Source: Rostrohypoxylon terebratum
Taxonomy: Eukaryota > Ascomycota > Sordariomycetes > Xylariales > Hypoxylaceae
Assembly: GCA_022497145.1 (NCBI GenBank)
Contig: MU385866.1
Coordinates: 310,001-374,000, forward strand
Direction of reading: 5' to 3'
DNA: 64,000 nucleotides
Shown: in pieces, positions 37,071 to 48,303 of the stretch
How the letters are laid out: every line of letters starts with the position of its first letter
How positions within the stretch are numbered: the stretch's first letter is position 1
Notes under the pieces: generated by a model
What the model saw: only the letters and a program-made list of their open reading frames with translations
Databases searched by the model: none
Told to the model about the DNA's origin: nothing
Program-made: the position numbers and the translations under genes

Positions 37071-38325
37071 GACTATGATTGGGAGTGGTCGTACGGTTGT
37101 AGGGGGAATGCGAGATGAGACGGCCGATCCGATGCACTAGAGAACGTGGAGAACGTGGAGAACGTAGTGGAGGGCGGGAAGTGGGCGCTAGAGGGTGCTA
37201 AAGAATTAGCCCTGGAGTCTCGAGAGCCGAGCGTTTCGTCACCCCACTCGATTGCTGTTGCTGTTGCTGTTGCTGTTTCTATTACAGCTCCACTCAACTG
37301 ATAACCAACGAAAGTTTAGACGACTTCAACTTTCAACTGAACTGCACATATTATATTCATTTTCAAAGGGCAAAAAATTAAAGGAATATAAAAGATAAAA
37401 GGTTAAGAATCCTAGGGGGTTCAACCAAGATATTCCCCATTTCAACTCCTCATTACCTAACATATTCACCAACCAACACAAGTACGTCCATGGTAACGAT
37501 TCCATTTTACCAACACCTCAGGACACACCTCAGGACACCGCACTTCCCTGCAGCATCCCTGACATTCAGCGCCATATTATGCGCGTATCATAACTTTGAT
37601 TGGTCCCTGTTGGATCAGCTCGTACGCCAGCTGCCTGTACGCGAGAGGCGTCCTATCACCATTCGTGATGACGCATGCATCGGACCGCCTCCGCGGAGCA
37701 TCCCAGCAATTCCCAGCAATTCCGCTCTATGATCTTCGCGGGCAGGAACATCTCGATGTCCGAGCGGAACTGATCCGACAATCTTCTCTTTGGTTCTACG
37801 CCTAGAAGCTAGGCTTGCCGGAGCTACTGGGGAAGCTCGAGACGGCGGCGTAAACCCCCTCGCAGATCAGGTCGCGCATCCAAACGACTCTAGCCATACA
37901 TTCTCACGATATAATCCTAGCATGATACCAGGTAATGCCTCGCATCTCAGATCTAGAACTAGACTGATCTAGACTGATACCATTTTCCCATCGAGGACAA
38001 GCCTCTCACGTCATCATAGTTTATACTACATAGTATGTAGTAAGCTCATTGCCCCCTCCTTACAAGGTCAATTTTGAAATCAGCTTCTCCTGCGTCCATG
38101 TATGAATCAGCTTTTCTAGTGGATATTTACGACATCACCACAATATACTCGCATAGATATAATCCTCTTCAGTTGCATTTCTCTTTTTCAGTGACGTACC
38201 GGAACTTGGATCATTCGATCCAAAAGCCAGCACCAAGTTGTATGTACAAGAAGATAAGCTGAATTGAAGATCATCCCAAACAGCTGCTAGGTAGATGGAT
38301 CATTGCTCACTCCATCGAAGCAAAT
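37071..38325. other. Upstream region of the exonuclease gene and 3' flank of the GH16 gene
   Basis: It contains a TGTTGC hexanucleotide tandem (37252-37279) some 180 bp upstream of the exonuclease ATG. The rest has no recognisable gene. Confidence 0.4.
37252..37279 (+). repeat. TGTTGC tandem repeat upstream of the exonuclease gene
   Basis: Four to five copies in the probable promoter or leader of the minus-strand exonuclease gene. Confidence 0.75.
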
Positions 38326-39187
38326 CTAGGGGTTGTAGCTAAGAACCTCGAGGTTCTTCACCTGGTATAGTGTGTCTAATTTGACTATCAGCTTGAAACC
38401 CCCCCATAAATTATGTCCCCTACTTACTAGTGGTGGGACCGGGCGATCCGGAAGAACCCTCCATCTGCAGGTCGATGATTCTATATCAACTTTGTCAGTA
38501 ACAATATCCATCGCAAAGCGGAGCATGAAGGACGACTCACAAGTACATTGGTTTTCCGAAGAAGTTACCTCCAACTTGGGTCGTAACAAGGGAGCCATCC
38601 ATGTAAAACTTCACTGAGACGTCCTTCTGGTTGATATCGCGGACCTCACACTTGATACTGTGGAAATCACTCGGGTTTGGGTATGTCACGTCGTCCCAAG
38701 ACAGAACTGACGAAGTGTTGAACGTGTTGAAGGAGATCTTGCCGGATCCCTTCCACTCAGCCATGTCGATCTCTGGTGGCCAACTATCGACGGCGGTCAA
38801 CCAGAAAGCCGGCCATGTGCCCTTAGTCGTTGTCGCTTTGAAGTCACCGCTGAAGTCGTACCCTCCACCCTTCGAGACGTTGAAGTGTTCCTTGGCGTAG
38901 ATCGTGCCAGAGAGGTAGTTAATCGGAATCGTCTTTCCACCCGAGCTAGCCGGCGGCTGACCGGAAACCTTCTTGGCTGTCAAGGTCAACATTCCGTTCG
39001 AGAAAGCGACTTGGCTCTTGTCCATGCGAGCACCGCCATTGTGATCAGTTCCCCAGGGATAGTTGTAAGCCCAGTCAGCGTCGAAGTCAGACTGGGAGTT
39101 GAAGCTCGTTTTGGGGATGATGGTCCGGACGGCCTCGGTGCAAGCCGCAGCGGCAAACAATAACAAACTCGACTTAGTTAACTGCAT
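38326..39187 (-). CDS. Secreted GH16 family glycoside hydrolase (endo-beta-glucanase-like)
   Basis: Three exons on the minus strand (39187-38541, 38480-38428, 38375-38326), 249 residues, with frame kept at both joins. A signal peptide spans about residues 1-19. The catalytic ExDxxE motif reads E139-I-D141-M-A-E144 in WPPEIDMAEW: Glu139 nucleophile and Glu144 acid/base. FWLTAVDSWPPEID before it and the C-terminal GSSGSPGP...YQVKNLEVLSY after splicing are typical of secreted fungal GH16 proteins. These cut beta-1,3 or mixed beta-1,3/1,4 glucans, in plant walls or the fungus's own wall. Only the first exon is obvious as an open frame; the small last exons carry conserved core sequence. It is the neighbour of the GH28 gene, same strand. 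Confidence 0.9.
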
Positions 39188-39820
39188 GATGGCGACGATA
39201 AGCGATGTACAGTACTCAGGTCGGACGATGCAAAATCGGTGGCGTCAAAACCTGGTGTTGATCACGGCGAGGTTATCGAATAAATACACATTTGCCATGT
39301 GAAACGTACCCCATAATAAATTGGATAGACCTTGGTCGATACGAGGGCAAGTTCAAGAGCGCCAATCTGAGCTATCCAAGCAGCATGGCCCGCACATGCG
39401 TCGACGGGGTTATTCAAGCCGACGTCTACATTTCACCGGATAAATGCCCCATCGAGCCCCCTGAGGAATTACACTATGGTGGTGGGCTTATGGGAGTCAA
39501 GACGGGACTTACGGCCCCCTGATACCCCGCTAGTAGGGCTCTTGACGCATTGTTTATTTAAATCTAGTTGCCATATCGAGGGCTCTGATCGGCAGTGGTG
39601 TGTTGCCTCAAGCTAAGCGGCCAGGGTCGTATTGGTATTGTACGGCTAGGGTGACGTCCAGATACCCTCTTTAATACGAGACATTTAGTTACATAGCTCA
39701 ATAATTACACCAATTGGATAACATCCCACTAAGTCGCGCCTGGAGCTGGTCTATTTTTGAATTTGTAATCGAGAGCCTTGATTTAACGATATGTACATAC
39801 AATGGAGTCAATAGGATACA
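39188..39820. other. Intergenic region between GH16 and GH28 genes
   Basis: About 630 bp: the GH16 promoter and the GH28 3' flank. No gene is seen. Confidence 0.4.
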
Positions 39821-41553
39821 TCACCCTTGAGAGGTATCTCTATCCTCATCAGCAGGCTCTTCGATGCAAGTCAGTTGTAGCAAACTATTGTCCATATTTC
39901 TACATTCGTAAATAGGGGGCTCTCCGCTAGGAACTGTTACCGTGATGTTCTCAACTCTGATATTGCTACATCGCTATTTCAAGATTGGATTAGTATGATT
40001 CCCTTGGTAATATTCTCACTGTTTGGACTTACATCTGGGGCGCTACACACAAGAGTACCGGCTTCGGGATCTAACTTGGCGGAAGTGGTTCCGTAGATAT
40101 TCTTCATAGTGACATCCTCGATGGTCAAGTTGGCCTGCATTTCGAGCATCAACGTTAGAGGGGAACTTGCGGTCCGGGATTACGGGTTTAGGGGTATTAT
40201 TCTCACCGGATACTCATTGCACAACGTTTCATTGCTCTGTCCATAGCATTGAGTGATAGTTATAGCCCTGTCATTGTTGATGCTGTGTAGAAGGTCATAA
40301 GTGACGTTCCGAACATATCCGGTCCCTCCGCCACCTGCGAGGTGAGTCTGGAAGTCGGTCTCTATGCCAGGCCACACCTTTATTCGAGCGAAATCGCTAG
40401 CATTGGTCATAGATATATTGTAGATATAGAGGTTTTCGATAATATCTGTTTCGTTTGGATATTGCCCAATAGAGCCAATACTAATGCCATGTGAGCCGAT
40501 ACACTCTAGATTCTGGATAACGACGTTGGTGCTGTTCGGCTTAAAGGAGACGCAGTCTTCTTGGGTTAGCAATCGACAATTTGAATAGGGGATAGCTGAG
40601 TATACCATCGGAGTTATTAATATATGAATCTTGGATCACTACTCGGTCTGATTTATATGTATCCCATCCATCTGAGTTGGCAATTTTAGTCCCTTTGAGA
40701 GACTATATATGTAACTGTCAACGGTTGTGCTACTTAGAAGGGAGAGAATTCCACTGACCTTGGCTCGAAGATCCATGTTGCTGATTATTATATCAGAACT
40801 ATTCGCGATGATATTGAACCACTAGACTCATGTTAACTAGACTTTTGCCAGCCTTTGGGGGCTGGGGGTATATCTTACGTTTGGTGGGTTGCGCATTCGC
40901 AGGTTTGACATGGTGGCCCCTTTCATTCCATCAAGAGCAAAGAGCATTGGTCTAAGCAACTACGGTTTTCAAAATGTTAGCTTTGGTCATGAAGCTACAT
41001 AATGACGTTGAAACAGACTTACGGATGAATCATTCTGCACTGCTTCCCAATACGCCTCACCCTTCCCGTCAATGACGCTCTTGCCCTCCTCCAAACTGAG
41101 ATCGCCATAAACATTCACATCCTCACCGCCTATCTTCCAGAACACGCTTTGATTTTGGAATGTATACTTGAAGCTGTTGTTCTGCCAGTAGTACACATCA
41201 GAGTCATCAAAAGCGATGCTCCCAGTAATCACCAAGTCGACATGCTTGAGAAACGTAAGATCTAGCGGCGAACCGATCAAGTACGATTTGTCAAACACAA
41301 TCGTGCCGCCATTATTGCACTCCTGGAGAGCTCGCAAGATGTGTGGCGCGTCGTCTCGATCCCTCCCACGTGCTTGGCTGACGTGACAATAACGATTGAC
41401 ATCACGCGGCGGCGAATGGGGCATCGCCATGCCTGTGTCGTAGGGACCGGGCGTGATAACAGGACGGGGCGGGATCGTGCCGCACCTCTTTGCTGCCGCC
41501 AGCGAGACATGGCAGAGAGCCACCACGAGCGACCCTATAGAGTCGAGGCGCAT
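39821..41553 (-). CDS. Secreted GH28 exo-polygalacturonase (galacturan 1,4-alpha-galacturonidase)
   Basis: Seven exons on the minus strand: 41553-41023, 40959-40879, 40821-40759, 40702-40606, 40556-40207, 40134-40033, 39973-39821; 458 residues. A signal peptide spans about residues 1-21. All four GH28 signatures appear once spliced: NSDGWD (Asp236), DDC (Asp257-258), GSHG (His280) and RIK (315-317). The exon 4/5 join rebuilds DDC exactly when the second of two nearby AG acceptors is used; the first would give an inserted Glu. GSHGISIGSIGQYP is characteristic of exo- rather than endo-acting enzymes, which release galacturonic acid from pectin chain ends. Many NxS/T sites suggest glycosylation. 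The gene is complete and apparently functional. Confidence 0.92.
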
Positions 41554-42266
41554 CTTGAAGACCTGGTGGAACTAGCTTTTCCTAGGACATGGGCCAGGTT
41601 ATTGAGCTGACTCGGGAGGAAAAGTCTGGATCGGATATCACAGGTTGATCATGAGCAACAACGAGTCGAAATGCATTTGCATGATTTTAATAGGAAGGTG
41701 GTTGTTGGAAAGAACTGGAAGCCAAAAAGTGTAACCCAATATCCCGGGAACTTGTAGAAACCATGATAGGTGGATGATCTGTGGGGTTTTCGATATGGTA
41801 TAGGATTCGAGATCTCGGTTAGGTCGGTCAATGTCACAATAGTGTTGGTGGAATTTCTATTACCACCTACCAGGTATCTTCTATCTAGTCGCCGATTATA
41901 GTCACAGCTGAAGTACTACCTGCATGTTAGCATGCATGTCTCAAAAATGAACTTCTAATATGCATCGTAACTCATCTGGGTAGTTGAGTCGGATTTCAAG
42001 ACTCAGTCAATCTCCACGATCTGCTGCTCGGACTCGGACCCCAGACAGTTCCCCGCATAACCCAAAGAGTAAGAGCTGGGGTCGTAGTTAACGATAATAT
42101 TGTACGGAGTATTGTCTAATGCTAATAGACGATTATGAACCTCTCTAATCTTATCCATTAGACGGGAATCTACTCTAGAGTATGACACCATTGCACTTTA
42201 GCGTTCCTCTATCCCCTTTAAACATAGCGACAACTCCTCTCTAGCAAAGAAAGCATCCCCAACAAA
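41554..42266. other. Intergenic region upstream of GH28 gene
   Basis: GH28 promoter and 3' flank of the flavin-binding gene. No gene is seen. Confidence 0.4.
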
Positions 42267-43298
42267 TCACTTCGACCCATCCCCATTTGCCTTCTTCAAC
42301 TTCTCATACCCTTCATTGCCCCCAACATCCTTCGCAAAAGTCGGTCTCAGAATCTCCATCGCCTCCGTGACACGTCCGTACGTAATACCACCTAGCCTGC
42401 TAATCGGCCTGAGCACCTCGGGATCGATCAAGTTTTTCTCCTCATTCAGCGCGTCCTCGCGCACCCAGAATCTCGTGCCCTCAAGCACGACAAGACACCC
42501 GCTCTTCTTACCAGGCTTGCTCTTACTATCAAACTCCCTCACGCTCTCCAACTTACACTCGACGCTAAAAACAGCCTCCTTGACCCTCGGCGCCTTCACA
42601 TCCACCGTATCTTCCGCAGGCGTCAACCCGCTAATATCCCACTCGGACACACCATACGGGGCATCAACACTCGTCGCATTCGCGGCCTCCACGTAGTCCT
42701 CCCCGATAATATTAACAACGCACTCCTTACTCTCGACCAGATTCTTCAACGTATCCTTCGGGTTCTCCAGCGCAGCCGCGATCCCGATGACGAAAAGCGG
42801 GGGGTCGTGATTGACCATGTTAAAGTAGCTGAACGGCGCCAGGTTCCGCGTCTTCCCGTCCGCGGACGCGGAAGACACGAAGCCGATGGGGCGTGGCACG
42901 ATGCCCGAGATCAGCAGCTTGTAGTTGAAGGGCGCCGGGCGCCCGGCCTCGTACGGGTCGATGCACACGTGTTTCCTATCCCCGGCGTCCGGCGCGCGCG
43001 TGCCGTTCGCGCCGCCCCCGAGCTTCCAATCCGGATCCGCCGTCTTCGTGTACCGGAAGTGCGCCGACGTGTCCCAGTCCGGCCGCGCGGCCTGCACGCT
43101 GCCGAAGTCCGGGTGCGGGTTGCGCTTGATCGCCTCCTCGTTCTTGGTCAAGACGGACATGTTGGCGACTCCTCGTTGCGGTTCGAACGATGAGGTAAGT
43201 GGGCGTAAATTGTTAGCGCTGGTGAGTGTGCGGGGTATTCTTCCTAAAAGACAAGAGCGATGGAGCGATGGACTTGAAATAGATCGGATATGGGGCAT
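42267..43298 (-). CDS. FMN-binding split-barrel protein (flavin reductase-like)
   Basis: An intronless minus-strand frame of 343 residues. The core, from about residue 125, shows YKLLISGIVPRPIGFVSS, LAPFSYFNMVNHDPPLFVIGI and CVVNIIGEDYVEAAN, the pattern of the flavin reductase-like FMN-binding domain (PF01613). Relatives use FMN in redox reactions or as small oxidoreductases; the substrate is unknown. The first ~46 residues are Arg/Ser-rich with almost no acidic residues and could be a mitochondrial presequence. An internal Met (MSVLTKNEE, at 43160) would give a 297-residue cytosolic form. Codons in the middle are very G+C-rich. A 'flavoprotein oxygenase' annotation would overstate the evidence. 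Confidence 0.88.
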   Translation of the reverse strand: MPHIRSISSPSLHRSCLLGRIPRTLTSANNLRPLTSSFEPQRGVANMSVLTKNEEAIKRNPHPDFGSVQAARPDWDTSAHFRYTKTADPDWKLGGGANGTRAPDAGDRKHVCIDPYEAGRPAPFNYKLLISGIVPRPIGFVSSASADGKTRNLAPFSYFNMVNHDPPLFVIGIAAALENPKDTLKNLVESKECVVNIIGEDYVEAANATSVDAPYGVSEWDISGLTPAEDTVDVKAPRVKEAVFSVECKLESVREFDSKSKPGKKSGCLVVLEGTRFWVREDALNEEKNLIDPEVLRPISRLGGITYGRVTEAMEILRPTFAKDVGGNEGYEKLKKANGDGSK

Positions 43299-44183
43299 AA
43301 AGATGTCTCATAAAGTCACATAAAGTCTCAGTGCGGTTACACACGGATGATGTGAAGATCGTTCTATTCCGCCTGTCTGGGAAAGCGCGGAGGGAGAGGC
43401 CGATATGCAGTGCGATGTGTAATGCCGAGTGCGGTGCCGCGAATAAGAGGACGGGGCAGAATAGCGGAGGGGCAACAACCTTATTATTTTATGATTCGCC
43501 CAGGTGGGAAGTCGTGCCCTGCCCTATCACCTAGGGCTAGTTGAGGGACCAAGGTTACTAATAGATACCGCGCATCATGGATTGGAAGCTACTGCAGTAG
43601 ATAAGAGACCAGATACCCAATTTGTAATAATTAGTGTGTGCTGACGTCGTCGATTTCCTCGGTGTATTATTTATCATCTTCGCCAGTTATGAGGTAATTA
43701 CTCACCTAGGTACCTACCTAAGAAGTCGTCGTATTTCGGTTTGAAATGCATCCATGATCCATAGGTATGGATGGATGGACTGATTGTAAATTTATCAGGC
43801 TTTGTCAGACCGCATGTGGAAATTAAAAATGTTTCTGTAAATGATCTACTGTGGCTGCGGATGATTGATAGCCCGGTTTCATCTTTTTGTATTGATGTAT
43901 ACCTCATCTTGCATGATGTTGAAGCTTTGAACTCCTTATGCTACCTAGGTCCTAAGGTATCTTGGAACTCCCAACGCCGACCAAAAGCATACGGACTCGA
44001 CTGTCCTCTCTGTGTACACAGCTAAACCTTCAACGCCTTGATTGTGACATTTAGCCAGATGAATAGAAAGGGGGAAAGCCCCTATTCTAGATAAGCAACA
44101 CAGAACTCCGACCTGCAATGCCGCAAGCCACATCCCGTTGTGTTATATGTCAACACCCCCAGCCGTATATGCAATGGAAGAAA
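43299..44183. other. Intergenic region, no gene seen
   Basis: About 0.9 kb, including TACCTAGGTA-type palindromes at 43706-43722 and 43941-43956. Only chance frames are found. Confidence 0.4.
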
Positions 44184-46598
44184 TCAAAACACGAGACTCT
44201 GTCCCATTTTTGAAACGATGAACTCGCAGCCCAGTTCGGCATCCTTTTCGTGTTCGAGCAACTCGCGTAATATCGTGTCGCTAGGTTTTTCACCGCCCTG
44301 GAGTTTCTCCTTGACGTGAATGATGACTACTTTGAGACCCTTGAGAAGGTTTGGTGTCTGGTGCACAAGAGAAGGTGGGGTCAGGCCAGCTTCGAAGTCC
44401 TTCAAGCTCATTTCAGCCGTAGGAGTTGCGAGCTGTGGAGAACCGAGGCCGTTTTCGCTTGCTGGCAGTGACCCCGAGCCGGACCGTCGCGGTCGAATCG
44501 ATTTCGGAGATACGGGGCCGTCGTCTCCGCCTGATCTGGCAATAACTCGGTTAGATCTTCTACTCGCTTCCTCCAGCTCCCTCTTGCGTTTCTTATTCGG
44601 CTCAAATTTGGCTGGAGTCTGGCGAACTGACTCAACTTCTGCGGCGAGCACCTTCATCTCTTCAATGATATAGCGAGGAGTAAGATGGCCGAATAGTAGG
44701 TCATCCGTCTGGCTGTCATCGTAGGAACACTCGATGAAAATGGCCGCGAGGTTACCACTCGCTATTCTCGGAGCTGCCTCTTGCCACACCCCAAGGTTTC
44801 TTGGCGATAATGAAATGCTATCGGGTTCGACATCGCCAAACATCAGAACCTCTCGACCGCTGACCGAATCTCGGATAAAGTATGCACTCGAGTCATAAAC
44901 GCACACTGATTCTGGTTCTTGTGCTGCCGAAGGGCGTGCGACACCTGCCGATCTGAGAAGAGAAGAGGGTCCCGATACAGCATTACTACCCGGAGCCCCT
45001 CTTGGCGATGCCATTGCCGAGATATCTACGCTGCCAAAGCGAGAGGAAGACGTGGAACCACGGTGAGTGTGTCTCTCTATGCAGTGTCCATGGCTGACAC
45101 TAAAGACTTTCACTGTTAAATCATCACTGATTTCTAGGTACCCTTTACCTGCCCCTTCGCCAAGAGCTGGACTGCCTCCCTCGACAAGGCGTGTATAGGT
45201 TACAAGACCGGCGCCATTGTTCTCATCTGACAGGTTGGGCCAGATGACGTTGTTGAAGATGTGTGTTTTGAATGCAGAAATAGTAGAAGGTAGACCGGCA
45301 ATTCGCTTTGGCCTTGTTCCTGGGAGACCTGCAGTGTTTATTACGAAACCGCTGATGTGGTCCAGATGGGGGTGAGTGATTAGGTATGTGTCAATGAGAT
45401 GTCTTGTTACGTAAGCGGCATTGGTGGATGCGCAGCCAGATTGAACCTCCAAGCCGGCAAAAGGACCCGACTCTAATACATGAGGTAATGCCACTTCGGT
45501 TCCGAGTCCCGCAGGCTGTGTCTCTTCGAGAATTCGGGTAATAGCAGAGAGGTGGACACCAGCATCTAGAGCAACTGTTGAGCCTCGATTCCACCCAGAT
45601 CTAATCGATCTTATGAGAAAGGCGGTGACATTATGCTCCTGTGGCCCACCACCTGAGCCCTATAACAAGTTACAAGTAATATTAGTATTTATTTCTCCAC
45701 AAAATCTCTAGTACATAAATGTGTAGTTGACGATCGATCTCTTGGCTAAGACTTTTGGTGAAATGGTAAAATATGAAAATAAAAATCCAGTTTGAGAAAA
45801 TAAAAATCCCTGGAGTTGAAGTTGCACAGTCCCATTCTTTTCCAAGGTCGACCTTGCCGCCTCGGGTTGACAGGGTGGAATGAAGCGCTGAAGAGTTCCT
45901 GCAGGACGGATAGAGTCGGCTTTTGTGACGTCACTCCCGAAGCTGCCTTACGGAGTTTATCGACAAGCGACACACGTGACCTAGACATCTCTATGTTACA
46001 TCCAAAGTTCCAAACTCCAAAACTCGGGTCAGGCCTTTGCTCCAATTTTGGCGTTTTTCTTTAACACTTTGTTTCGGTCTGGCCACTGAATCGAACTCGA
46101 GTCCAGGGGATGGGCAGCCTGGCTTTGTCTTGCTCTAATCTCCGAAAAGAAGATAATGAGAAGATGCGGGATCTAAAAAATCGACAACAACAATTGAAAA
46201 ATGATATTTCCGCGGCTGAGAAATGACTTGGCCTTGTTGCACAGGAGGCTGTCATTTATCCGACGAGTCGCACCAGATCGGGCCAATGACCTCGGCTACA
46301 GCGAATTAATCAATAATAATATTCGCCCATCCTGTTCGGCATGGGAATCTGGAACTTCAGATCTGATCTCACGTGCAGACGTCCCCAGTGGTTGAGGTAA
46401 CAGCGCAATCAGCGGAGCCGATTTGAGTTCGAAGGGCGAATCAAAAGTCGGTCGCCGAAGCAGGCCGATGTACTTGGAGTCTTGGACTCCATGAAACCAA
46501 AATATCAAAATACCAAAATAAAACAAGTTTTTGCTTACCAGTACAATGACCTGCAAGGCAGGCTGACATGCATTCTTCGCACCGTCCTGTTTGGCCAT
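44184..46598 (-). CDS. PDE1: Class II (low-affinity) cyclic-nucleotide phosphodiesterase, Pde1 type
   Basis: Two exons on the minus strand: 46598-46539 (20 codons) and 45659-44184, 511 residues. The long second exon alone lacks a start and the conserved beginning. The 60-nt first exon supplies LQVIVL, joined without a gap to GSGGGPQEHNVTAF, as in family members. The metal motif is H116-P-H118-L-D120-H121 followed by ISG. Later class II marks are SHGHCIERHTHRGS, YFIRDSVSGREVLMFGDVE and IFIECSYDDSQ. Pde1 hydrolyses cAMP and so dampens protein kinase A signalling; in fungi this affects growth, sporulation and infection structures. In-frame upstream Met codons at 46643 and 46655 are possible starts. 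The intron (45660-46538, 879 nt) is far longer than any other coding intron here. Confidence 0.9.
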
Positions 46599-48303
46599 AT
46601 TTTGCGACAGGTCGTAAATGCGACGGTTGCGCTTTCGTTTCATTCGGTGACGCACGGGGTTGGAAGTGTTGGCGCGCGACTCGTCTGGGGGTTGAAAACG
46701 GATACTTCAACTATTATTCCTCACTCTTCACTCTCGAAAGATGCGAGATACGAAGATGGGGATTTTAAGAAAGTTTAGCTTCGGACGATGCGACCGTGCG
46801 ATAATGTTGCGACCACTATATTATTTCCCGTCTGTTAAAGGAAGCGCGTCACAACATCGTTCTTCAGCGGCCAAGTTCCCAGAGTTATTAGTATCTCTCC
46901 TCCATAATCCTTCCCGTATCGCACACGTGACGTCCCAGCTTCCAGCTTCTGTCAGCCACTAACCCCTGGCGCAATTCCGTTTTTTTCGGTCTTTCCGATT
47001 TTTTCGAAGTTGTTCTTCTATTTCTCTAGAAAGAATGACAAGAGTGAGAAAGGAGGGCGAGACGACAATTGGTTCTTCCAACTGGTTTGAAGGTTGAAAA
47101 ATTAGAGGAACTTCTTGCTTCTTTAAGGTTCAGATCGCAGACAGCTAAAGGCACAGGATGTATGTGTATGTGTGTAACGCAAACTCGACGGCGTCCTTGC
47201 CCTGGGTCGCAGCTTTTCCGAGTTGGTTCTAGCGTCTAGTGAACATAACGGGGCGCAGCTAATCGGAGGCTCCACATCGAGGCATATCGAATTCTGTTAT
47301 AGGCAAGTTCAATTCTTAGAACCATTAGGACCGTTAGGGCCAATTCTTAACCTTCAGCTAAGGAATTCCCGACTTTTAGGACTTTTAGTTCTGATAGGGA
47401 AGTGAACTGATGCCAACCTAGCCAACCTTGCCGCCAACTTGTTCCTCTCGGACACGCCGACAGCCACTACCTAATATACACGCCATGTATTTACTACATG
47501 TATGTGTTCAACAACACATTCATTCATTCACTCACTCATCACTCAAATCAGCTTCATACATTTATCAGTCAGGTCAGCCTACTTCTCTTTCTACCCACTT
47601 AACATATCACGTCTGGAATTTCGGGCAGTTTATTGGGAAATAAAAGAAAGAAAAGTTGGCCTTGCTGGCCTTACTGGCCTTGCTCCTACGATCCTACCTT
47701 ATTCTACCCATCCTCGAGATACCACCTCGATTCCACCTATTCTACCTCTAGTTTACACTCGTCTTTGTCTCGGATCAAGCCTTTTATTAGATGGCAAGTA
47801 ACATATCTAATCCTTTTGAATCCCGAGACCTGTTATAGCTATGCATAACTCCTGTAATCTTGCTGGGTATCATGCCATCGAATGCCAACCACTTGGTTTT
47901 AGGGATAATTACGACAATAAAGAAATTGTGAGTGAACAAAATTTTATTGAGTTAGGGCAAGGGGGTATAGCTAAATTATAAATAAACAGCAGCTACTAGG
48001 TTAGACTTAAGTAAACATTAAACAGTACCTGCTATTAGGCAGGCGAACGCAAAGCGAAGCAGTATACTCCCTTGCCTGGAGATATGCTTATGCTTGGGTA
48101 TAATTTTTCATCACTTTCTTGTCCTCATGTCTCATACTCGTAACTCACGTCTCTAGCCTTACCTCATTTCTTCCGCTGCCACGGTAAGGATGAATGGTTT
48201 AGAGTATAGGTGGTACAGCAAATTGAAAAATTGAACCGCCCTAACGGCCTCCTTCGATGCCTGCCTCCTGGGCAGCCAATCCCGGAGATTCCTCACGGGG
48301 GCG
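46599..48303. other. Upstream region of PDE1 and 3' flank of the proline-rich protein gene
   Basis: About 1.7 kb without a recognised gene. A GGCCTTGCTGGCCTTACT tandem lies near 47657-47690. The other frames look accidental. Confidence 0.4.

Noticed and set aside
40180..40608. Stand-alone 142-codon GH28 fragment suggesting a broken polygalacturonase
   Set aside because: It is exon 5 of a seven-exon gene. Joining the exons restores every catalytic motif.
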